Positions 48,390 through 60,300 of a DNA stretch of 64,000 nt are shown one piece after another. The notes beneath the pieces are model-generated. The model did no database searches and had not been told where the DNA came from. It was given only the letters and a program-made list of their open reading frames with translations. Source of the stretch: Membranipora membranacea. Taxonomy: Eukaryota > Bryozoa > Gymnolaemata > Cheilostomatida > Membraniporidae. The stretch's first letter is position 1. Each line of letters begins with the position of its first letter. Location: the NCBI GenBank assembly GCA_914767715.1, contig OU612067.1, positions 5,950,001 to 6,014,000 on the forward strand. Direction: 5' to 3'. Both the position numbers and the translations under genes were made by a program.

Positions 48390-51300
48390 GTAAGTGATGT
48401 TTTTTTCTGACAAAGTTGGCATACATTGTAAAGAGACTCCTAGTAAAGCTTGAATAAGAATATTTATCATTATTTTGGCCTTTTACATTGAATGGCTAGA
48501 AGTCTAAATAATGTGGACATAATATTCTCTCTATACACTAGGTCTTATTTCACGGCCTTTTTAACAGGCCCCATTAGGCGGTGGTGGCTTGTGTTGGGTT
48601 GTTAACCTATGCCCTTGACGCCGTTGCCGGCTACTCTTTTCGAAGAGGTAGAGGAGGATCTTCACACTGTGTAGACTCCTATATTTATGGTCCTGATCCG
48701 AACAGACCTGGCAGTGCCAAATCGGAAATTATAGTCGGTGCCGGGAATCCAACCTGTATCATAAGATCATTTGTCCTTACCCTTAACCGTCTGACCACTA
48801 CTGACTTCGTAATTATATCAATATTAATCTTCTTTTAGATTTCTTGCTGGTCCTGCTGCCCATTCTGTTTGGCTGCTGTCTCGCTTATGACAAAAGTTTT
48901 GAGCAGCATCAAACTGCTAAGCGGTTAGAGGGATGTGTTCACAAAACATATGACAATTTACCTTCATCTGTCATATGCTCGCAGGTTAGTGAGCTATATG
49001 CAGTCATCGTTTCATTATAACTGTCACTAATAGGGATGATAAAGAGTGAACTCAAAATGTTTATGGTGTGTCTACCTGACACAAGTGATGATTTATATAT
49101 ACCAGGCTCTACAAAGAAGTGGTGACCTATTATGGATGTTTCATGAATAAACTAACAGGTGTCATAGAAAAGAGTGGATACCATGGTAGTCAGCAGCGAG
49201 TATCTACCCAATGTTAAAAATCTCTGCGCAATGCAGAATTAATATCTTGCTGTGTACTCTGCAATCACCTAGCCCGCAGATAGGAACCTTACTTTGAGAT
49301 TGGACTTGGTCATCATTCCATTTTGTTATTTTCAGTATTGTCTGACGGAAAAATACAAATGTCAGTCTTTCAACTACCTTGCCGAGACAGGTACCTGTGA
49401 GATAAACTGGTGTGCGTATAACAGCTTATTTTCTGCACAGTCATTGGTCAATGATGCTGACAGTATATACATCGAGGTGTCGGTGAGTATATTCTGTGTT
49501 TCTGTTTGATAGCGCTGTCGTTATAAGTTGTGATACAAGATAAAGAGTCCAATTCTATCATGAATGCTTTTTTTGAAGAATACGCATAAAACGAAACCTG
49601 CTCTACCACATAAAGCTGATGAATTTTTCACCGTGACATCAAAGGATAAGAACTCTAATTCCTCACTGGACCATGATGTGGAGTCAATGTTCCCCAGGTT
49701 TACTTTACAGCACAGTGTAAAAAATACACCTAACTACCCACTGCTGTCCAGTTTAATTAATAAAAGCGTTTTTTACATCTTTACAATAGGGATCTCAATC
49801 TATGGAATGCACGGAAAGCTACGGGTTGGAGCGACCTACATGCCACCCTTATGGTACAGCATCCTGTGTAGAAGGAACCCCTACTACAGGCAGAGTTTGC
49901 AATTGCTACTCCTTTGCAGCTGGAGATGATTGTAGCCAATGTAAGAGATATGTATTTGTTTGGACGGATTTAAATAAAGCCTAATGGCTTATAATTGGTG
50001 TTATGATTGTGAAATATCCATGAACATATAAATTAGTAAAAATAAATGAATAAAAATAATTATATGTTTATGGAAATAACAAACCATTATAGATTTTCTA
50101 ATATATATTCTGATAAGTTTCCGCTAAGTGGTGCCACATGCTGAGGCAATTAAAAAGTTCAGCCTCACCACTGGGTATTACACAAGCACTTGTTTTCGAA
50201 CTTTCAAAACAACTCGTGTCTCAATCAGTTCCATTGTCTAGCCTCTAGGGCCAAAAGGTTTTTTCAATGTTTTTTTAATTTCCATTATGACTAATCATGA
50301 ATTTTTAATGTAAAATTTTACAATCCCGTTGTATCTTTTCTTTCTAGACAGCACATTGTGTAACAATGACAACCAGTGCTTGGAACTGAAATCAGCTAAT
50401 AGTTACTCCGCAGCCAAAACTGCATGTGAAAACCTGAACGGTTTTGTGTACACTGTTGACTCCCATGTGGAACAGAACAGACTGAGAATGTTTCTGGAAA
50501 GACAAGGTTGGCCATAACCCCAGCTGTATACCACAATTAAGTATTATTTCACATCACATAAACATGCATCGCGCTTAGTTGCCTATCCACATATCCACGC
50601 ATATGTATATGGGGATGTCATCATCATCTTTGAAGCGGAGAGAGTTTTCCTCTCTTGGGTACAGGTACCGGGACCCATAGTACTCATGCCGCACCCTATA
50701 CCCATGCCCGCTGGAGATCCGGCTACTCTTTATATCGAAGAGGCAGAGGGGGTTCTTTTTACTGCGTATGGGGTGTGCAAACACACAGTGGACCTCCGGT
50801 ATTTTTTGTCCCGTTCCGCAAGGACCTGGCAAGGATGAATGGTGGGCTAGTACCAAATCAGAAATGACTGCCGGCGCCGGGAATTGAACCTGGACCTCAA
50901 AGATCCAAAGTCCGTATCATTAACCATTAGACCGCTCCTGACTCCTGGGATGGGGATGTCTATAATATTTTATGAAGAATAAGTCTTCCAGATTCTCAAT
51001 TTACTCGGAGTATTATTATAGCGAGTTGCCATCAGTGCGGCTGCACTGATTCAGCCAAATGTCATCTGCACCAAATAATCGAAATATGAGGTGTATTCAA
51101 ATCTATTGAGCTTCAATTAAGCCTACATGTTATTCTTTGAATTGAATATTCAATATTTAAATTCAATTAATGTATCCAATATTTGAACAATGTTATGATG
51201 AAACTGCTATTACATTGAAGACAGCAGCCTTGATTTTCATTGCACAACTCATTAATATCACAGATAGCTGAGATCGTTACTCTGTGATATTATACCTATG

Positions 51301-54300
51301 GATTTTCTGTTAAATTATCAGCACAAACCAGTGACCCAAGTACGGATCAATTTGAGACTAGCGGGGACGAACGGTGCCATTGATTGCTATTATTATTTCT
51401 ATCTATTCTCTTACCTGTTTGTGACATAAGATGAATTAATGATTATTCCTTTGTATTCGATAACAATTTTTTGAGCAAGGGTGGTCTGGCAGAACATGCT
51501 GTCGAACAAACATATAATGGGTATAGATGGCAGCACTTTTCTATAATCAGCAACATTTAAAAAAAAATAGGTTTCACAAGATCTTGTTCTAAGATATATT
51601 ATTGAAACTTAATTTGGCCCATTCTTATTTTTATATTTCTTATTACACGTTGTTATTTTCCTCCGCATGTGACATAACATGCATGGTGTACTTCTGCAGC
51701 TTCTCCGCCAGATGTCTATCTTGGATTTGAGTACTATAGTAATTATGAAGACTTTGCCATATCCAGTAACATGCAGCCACTACTCGGATACACTAACTGG
51801 CTGACTACAGAAAACCCGACACAACGCGACGCTTGTGTGAAGATGAGTGTGGCCGATGATTATACGTGGGTAGATGTGGACTGTTCCACATCGCTGCAGT
51901 ATGTCTGTGAAGGTTAGAATTGATCTAGTCCTGGTGTTACATTATTCGCTGTTATTTCATGAATGTTAGTCACCAAGTTCCGCACTGCAACAGTGTATCC
52001 CCAAATCAGGGAATTTCAGTTTTATGAATTCAACATAAAATATCACACCTCCTTGGTCTGGTCTGTACTGAATGCTATAAATGATCCCAGAGGGCACATA
52101 TATGGCAGAACAGCATTGTTTATAATTATGATTGTATAACCTATAGAGCTAGGGTAGGAAGCAACACAATTCTCACCCAATAGCAACAATATTGTATCCA
52201 TAAACCATCCACTTCCTTACTTTACTTTTGTAAGGGCAGCAAATTCTATTCTATTTTTTTTAGTTCATCAATAATCAATTGAGGCTCTCAATCTCACATT
52301 GCATAGAGATTAACAAAGCGCAATGATTTGCCAGCAATTTTCAGTAATTTTTGGAGACCGCTTTTTATGCAAGAGTTGTATTTGATAAGCAGTTGCTTTT
52401 GAGACACAAACCAATCCAGTTTGTTTTTTCTTCACACCAAACTCATCTTTGAAATGAAAACTCTACTTCTAGACCATAGTAGACCTTAGATTTCTTGTCA
52501 AAGTGTTATTTGATGGTACCGAACAATCAACAATTTCAATTTTCTTGCATCAATACTTAGATACAAAGATTCTTTCAAATGTATTTTGATTTCAACAAGC
52601 TGTTGGTCTTGAACAAGGGAATATGTAAAAAACGCCCTCACTGCCTACTCAAAGTAATTTATTCATATAAATATTATTTTAGTTACCTCGTGTCCGTCTG
52701 GATTCAGTCGGTTCAATGGAACATGTTATTACTTTGACTCCGGTGCTCGTTACTGGGCGAGGCAGGTGGACTACTGTCGGGTACGTCACACAGACGCCAG
52801 GATTATGGGAGTCGGGTACGAAGAGGAGAATACGTATGTGACCAGCACCTACAACAGTTGGGGTATGTACAAAATAATTAAATCTGAATAAATAGTAGGA
52901 GGTGGCTCAGTTGGTTAGAGAGCCGGTTTTCAGCATGCAAGAGTTGAAGATTGTGGGTTGGAATCCTACTACAGTCCACTGACTACTGGGACTTGCTGTA
53001 CCTCAAGTATGTCCGGACCTGCCTACAAACTGAGAGTAAATTGGCGCAGACGATGCGGCCTCACCCTTGAGGCACCCTCAGTTTTGCCACCCATTCTTCG
53101 GAATGGGGAGAGTGACTTCACCTTGCGTTTTTAACCAACAAATAAATTTATTCATACAAGGCGATATAAAAATGACGATTAAAAGGAGACAACAGTATGT
53201 AAGATTTTAAAAGGACAAATGTATTTCTTGAAAAAGCTTCAGTGGCTAAGCTGGGTTACAGGGTATAACTGCTGTCTAACTTCATACATTATTTTATTGT
53301 AGGCACTGGCTACGCAATAACCCTTGGTATAAATGATTACACGGAATCACGACGTTTCGCCTGGGCTCATAATGACTGGATTTTACTAGGTAAGTTTAGA
53401 ATATTGAGTTGTGTTGCGCAACAACAAAAAATGAAAATGACCAAACAATTTGATTTACTTGCATCTTGTATAGATGTGTTGTATGTAGACATTCGATACT
53501 AACAAGGGTAATAACATGGTTTAAGACCCCCCCCACCCCAAAAAAACAACTCCTGCTCACCCTGTCGGATATAAAATTTGATTTTGTCTAACTGAATATC
53601 ATGGGTTTTGCTTTGAGGAAACTCAAACATACAATAATTTATGACTTCCAGAACATATTTTTCTCTGCACCTGTTCTAAATACATTCATCAATGAGCTTC
53701 CATCTGGCATCACTTTTTCTCAGACGCCCATAGTTCTTTCTGTTTTCTTTTTATACATACAACACACAACATACCTTATTATTATTCCTCACCTCATCTG
53801 GTGAACATCCTTGACAATTTATGGTTTTGCTGCCGCTTAGAAATCTCAACAAATAATGCGGAGGGATGGGGTTTTATTATAATTACCCTTCATAAATTTT
53901 TCTTTTTAAAAGGTCAAAACATATAGCCTACGCCAATCTAAAAGTTGAAAAAAGTGCAACAGTGATGAAGAATAATATAGGCACAACCTATAGGCTGTCA
54001 CTAACCTCAACTTCTGCATTCCTTTATCACTGCCACCAGCCACATTTCTTGTATCGCTAACAGCCATGTTATTATGATTACAGACTGGAACAACCCCTAC
54101 AAGCACCTTGGATGTTATGTGGACAGTAATGATAGAACTATGGAGAGCCTTCATTCCACTTGGACTCTCCTCACTGACGCTTACCAATCAAGATCCGACG
54201 CCGTCCAGAAATGTTTCTATGCAACAAAGCTTGAAAATTACAAGGTATCAATCTATCTCTGCTACTGCTCAGCCCTTACTTAAAGTGGCTCGACCGGTAT

Positions 54301-57300
54301 ATAAGGGCCAGTCAATGTAAAGCGATCACCCAGCCATATTAAATTCAAATGGGGTTAGCAGCATTCAAATTCCTCCTGCTTTTTCGGAATTAAGAGGAGA
54401 AGCAGTGAATTATTTTTAATGGAAATCAGACAAGCTGATGCGGAATTGTGTGCTACACATGCCCAATAAATTTTCATTCCAATAATGGCATTGGAAAGTG
54501 GTGAAAATATGACTGATGTCATACGAAATCGCCCAGTTCCGATGATTTCAAATCATCCGCTTCAAAATATACGAGCTCTTATTGGTCAATTTTGACGTTA
54601 TGATTTATGGTTTTAGAGGTTGCCTAGATACCGGTGTCAAGATTGAAATTGACCGTTGTAATTAAACCCTATAATCCCAAGTGTGATGAGCCAGCACAAC
54701 AATAGCTATATCATATAGGCCAGAAGCAGCTATAGCATAAGTTGTTATGGCACGGACAATATTTGATGGCAGGATACTGATCACGTTTTATATTTCATTG
54801 ATGTATGTTCTGTAAAACTCACCGGGTGTACCCAGTTGTAGTGGTCATATTTAGAAATTAAAAGGTGTTTTGTTTTGGCATTATATGTGTAGGGCAATAA
54901 CTCCTATTCTGTGTAATCTAAATAATCTAATCATCAGGGAATTCCAGGTTGAAATTGCATTGTGGGATTTTGTTGACATGGCAATTAATTCACCAAGTAA
55001 ACTTGTAGAGAAGTCTGCTCGTATCAGACCAGCACAAATTGAAAAAATTCAATTGAATTATGGCAAACTTTTTAGGGACTAGTATGATATTGTATGGTCT
55101 TAAGACCACTGTCTTTGGGCAATTACAAACAACATTTTTTTGATGTTTCAATTGCCTCTTATGTCATTTTTCGGCTGGATATCTTTTGCATAACACATGA
55201 GCAAAGAGTTCAATGAGTGCCTCACTTTTCAGAAAGAAACCCAACTGTCAGAGTCTGAAAAACTTAGATATGCCAGCTTCGCATTCTTTCCTAACATGCT
55301 AATGACATGATATGGGGATATGCGGTAGCGCTGTCTCTCACCAACCACCTCATGCAATGATAAAACATATACAATTTAGAACCCAGGACTATAGTCTTGA
55401 CTTGTGCCAACTGCATCAAACTCTTGCCTTCCCACTAATAACATATCGATAGTGTGAATATTTGGGATATGCAGTAGTGCTGCGGCTTACCTCTTCAACT
55501 GGGTACACACTTTTTTCCTACATCAAATTTGTCTCACGCTATCATGTTTTGAGCAGTTTTACGTCTAGGCTGCTTTTTGTCTTGTTCTCGTTGAGATGTA
55601 GTGCTGTCGCTGACCACCTTTTATAATGATGTGATAGAATATATTGTTAAAATCATACATATAGTCGTGTTTCCTGCTGACCATATTAATCACTTAACAT
55701 TTCACTTACCTAACCGATTGTGAAGAAAATTGCAGGTATGCTGCCGCGCTGCCGCTGACATGATTGCTACAACAGGATACACTCTCAATTTTGGATTCAG
55801 CACATTGTTCTACCCTAGATATACCCTTGTTTTAAACTCGTAACATTTCACTTATTATTAGCGATTGTGAGAAAATTTGTGATATGCTGCCGCGCTGCCG
55901 ATCTTCCGCTGACATGATTGCTACGACTGGGTCCATTTGCCTGCATTCCGAGTGGCTCCCGATCCACTGGTCACGCCGCGGCGTGACCAGTGGATCGGGA
56001 GCAACAGGCATGCAGGCAATTGGGTCAAACTTGTTCTAGGTTACACCCTTATTTCTTTATATTCAGCACATTGTTATACCCTTGAAACACCTTTTATTTA
56101 AACTCTTAATATTTCACTCATTAAAAGCAATTTTTAGAAGAAATGAGGATATGCTGCCGCGCTGCCGCTGACAGTTACAGCTAGGCTGCTTCTGGCCTAA
56201 TACGCTTCTATTCAACTATATTTATGGGTGCCTGCGAATCACAATTTCTTATATAACACACTTGACCACTTGAGAACGCAACGTGGACTGGCTGTTAAAG
56301 GCGGAGACCAAGGCCATTCTCCGCCTCTAATTACATTGATCAGCCAATGGTCTTGCCTGTCACTTCACATGATTAATCCCCGTGCACCTCCTTCGATTCC
56401 TTCCTCTTTAATAGCTCATAATAGCTGCCGAGTTAATTGTGTATAACATCACAGAGTAAGGATATATCCATACTCTGTGATAACATAATAGCTATGTATG
56501 AGCGTATATAATCAAAGGTATTATCAGAGTCTCTGGTATTATTGGAGAAGGCTTGAGAGTAATTTAACAATAAGTTATTTGACCTCTGATAAAAGCGTGT
56601 TTTGCCCCAATTATTTAGAATGGATCATCACTAATGAGCTCTAAAAGCTATACTCTGAAGAGCTCAGATTTGGCTTTTATCGTTAATCGACATAATTGCT
56701 TAAATTCTTTAGGATTTCATGGGTTGAGATTTCATATAAATAACATGGGGAGTGAGATGCCTGGCCTAATCTCACGCTCAGTTATTATCCAATAATCGTG
56801 TTTGAAGACATATTACCGTTTGGGCTCACAAAAAGCTCTTGTTTATTACTTTTATTACTGTCATATGTATTAACATTTGATACAGATTTGGGGGATACAG
56901 GATTCAGGCAACTGTAGGTCATCGCGTACAGCTGCAGATACATACGATAAGCATGGAGCTGGTACGGGCTGCTCTGGTGGGGAGGGTACCTCATGGCGTA
57001 ATGATGTCTATGAGTCATACAACCCAAACTGTGAGTTATCAACAGCTGTCTTTGCCATCTGCTATGTTAAAAGTTGCTGACAGCTTTGTCAGTGCAGGGT
57101 TACATGGACACACCACCTATAATGTTTACAATTATATCCTTTGATTTGGTAAAGTTCACAACATCTCCTCATTTCTATTTGCTTGCTTTTAATCTGGCGT
57201 AAAAAAAACCAGAGGGTGCTGGTGCAATCATCCTTGGGAGCTTGTAGCTGCGACTCCTGCTGCACCAATCACCTAGCAGTGTATAGCAAGTGCGCTAACT

Positions 57301-60300
57301 GATTGTGCCATCTCACAATTCCCAAGAAAGAATGGGTTGATGGTGCGCACTCGCATCCCAAAGCACAGTCCATCACCAACCTATGCAACACATCGTACAG
57401 GTGGCACGTCCAAGCTAATAACACAAAAAGGATCATGGACCATTATTACCGTGTTTCATTTGCAACCATCGCCATCCGCAGATGCTCTCCCTCATGTGCG
57501 AAAAGGAAGATTGTTCCATTGTTTGAGACTTAGTTTATTTTTCTTTTTACAGTGTATCTGCACTTTGCATTCCACAGCACAGCTTGGATGAATGATCAAA
57601 GGGCATACTGGTGGTAAGTGGGCCTTTGCTAATACTCATTTAGTATTTCTAAATGCAATTAATTAGAAGTGCGAGTTTCGGGTCAGCTAATAAATACAAA
57701 TACGAATAAGTATCGACCTTAAACATATATATATATATATATAAATATGTTTTATGGTATGTACATTCATAGCTGGCTCATAGAAGGAAATGAGAATGAA
57801 AAACTGGAGATCAATACATATGCTGCTGTGCTCGTAGAATTGTTATATATTACAGCGTGTTGGCTCGCTCAATGCCCTGTACTATAAAACAATGGCTGTC
57901 ACCTTCAAACAAAACTAAATAAAGTTCTGATAAAAATTTTGATAATAAATTTTTTTTAAACGTTTATTGACAAGCAATCTTCATCATTAAAATGATGTTC
58001 TTCCGAGTGTGCCAAGATAAAACAAAAATAAATAATATGGAATAAATAAATAAAGAAGAAATATGGAAGATAAAGACTAACAATGAAAATGATTTAAAGA
58101 CTAACAATGAAAACGATCATGTCTTAGACATGAAATACATAAATGCATATTGTCGGAATGACTTTAAATTGTTTGCAGATCTTATCTGTTCTGGAAGGCT
58201 ATTAACAATTATAGAAAATTTGCAAAGAAAATTGTTTGATGGAGGTTTCAGATAATGCGTGTCTCTCATCTGAAAGCGATGTATATTAAATGAAAACTGC
58301 TCACATATATAACCTGGAGCCAACATATTAAGTATTTTATAGCCACAAATGGCAGAGAAATAACTGGCAAGCTGTGGTATAAGATTGTTCTCTTTAGACT
58401 TGAAAAAAATGCAAGTGATAATGACGGAAGTTTTGATTTCTTTTACAAATGTGAATTAAGTACTATGAAGCACAATTTAAAATACATGGTCTCGGACAAA
58501 TGTTAGTACTGATATTCCAGTCTGCTTTTAACGAATAATTAAAACAAAAATGTGACTTCTTGTTATCAACGGGTAATAAAGGCCTGGCTTCTCCCCCTTA
58601 CTTGCTATGAGTACATGGCTTATTTTGGCACCGGAATTGTCCTAACATCACGCTGCGATTCGCTTCACCCCATGTCATATGATGATAATCTTAAGTGTAG
58701 CTTTTCTAGGAGTAACATCCAACAGTGGGAATAGCTGTAGTTTTTGTAGAAATCACAACTGCAAAACGTACATATGACAGTATTTTAAAAGTAACTAATA
58801 CCTCTCTTGTTGAATTTCTCAACAGGTGGCATGGAGATTCCTGGTGGTGGCACGATGCCGGTGCCACAACAAGCGGCCGGGCTGTGTGTAAGATAGATAG
58901 CTGCCCACAGGGATTTCATTCACATGGCAGCAAATGTTTCAAGCTGAATTTCAAAAAGCAGCATAGGTAAGGCCTTACCAAAGATACTAATATTATATAA
59001 AATTAAGTCAGAGAGAACACATGTTTGGTGAATGTATCTCCTCCCTGCTAGCCCCCTTTCTCAGTTAAAACCTGCAAACCTAACAGCCTCAGCTCTGACA
59101 GATTTAGACGATTCTGAATTCACCAATCTACCACCTTTTCTCATCACTTGACCTCATTGCCTGGTCCTGATTCTGCACCTTGACAACTCATACCCAGTGC
59201 TTTCTATTCAGAGATCTGGCCCGTGATGACTGTCAGCGGTTTACAAACGGAGATCTGTTTAACCCAGAGTATTCAGATGAGCTGGAGTTTATAAACAACC
59301 TGATCAGTGCTACAGGTAAACAACGCGCCTAATTTGCTGTGACCACAATAAAATCTAAGACAAAACAAAGCCATGTAATGAAAGAATGTTCAGATACTAT
59401 TCTTAGTTATCCTCTCTTTGTGTAAGGGAAGACAAGGACAATAATCGTCAAAGCAGCTTGTTGATAAAACAGAAACACTTGTGGTCATGTTTTGGTAGGA
59501 TTCAAGTTTAAAGGCAATATTATAAAATATAAACTTGAATCCTACCAAAACATATCTGTTTTATCAACAAGCTACTTTGACGATCGTTTTAAGATCCTCA
59601 ATTAGGAAAAGAGATTCACATTAGTACTAAAAGAAATATCAAACTGCTCCCTCGGCACCTTAATTTTCTCATTAAGCTTACATGTATCTAATTGATAATC
59701 TGAGATACAAAAAAGCAAGCCATTCAACCGTCTGCGATCTAAGTATCTCTGTTCCAAGCAGTCATTGGGCTATATAATTCTCTGCACCAAAGGTTCAATA
59801 GTAGGCAGTAATATGTCTTCTACTTATGAGAGAAAATCCAAGTATTAGTATAGGATTAGGAATGTTGTCCATCGGAAAGGTGAAGATGATGACTGCAGTG
59901 GTTGTTTTGTTTCTAGGTACAAATGAGACTTTGTGGTGGACAGGTGTTTATGATGAAAATGAAGATGGTGATCAGCGTTATCAGGTGAATGCTGAATTAT
60001 ACAATAAGATAATCGGTTGTATCATGGTGTTTTTCAAACAACTGGATTAACGCAGATTATGGGGTACCTGTTTCTATCAATGTTTACAAGGTTTGCATAT
60101 TTGTGGCTTTCTATCGAACACAAATTAAAGTAGAAAACTTTGCAAAATACATCTAGCTCTATCTACTGTTCCATCAAAGATCGGGGATAATGTATGGGAT
60201 TGCATACAAACGTTCCTTGTCAACAACAAGATTGTTAACACTCTCAACAAGACGTAGTAGCAACAAAAAGTTAATGACTACTGCCTAGCAAGCCATTTTA

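Noticed and set aside
52896-52970. tRNA gene
   Set aside because: A and B boxes are present but the acceptor stem does not pair and a SINE body follows; called as a SINE.
54870-55082. 70-residue frame in a lectin intron
   Set aside because: No similarity recognised; adjoins repeats and has no splice signals tying it to the gene.
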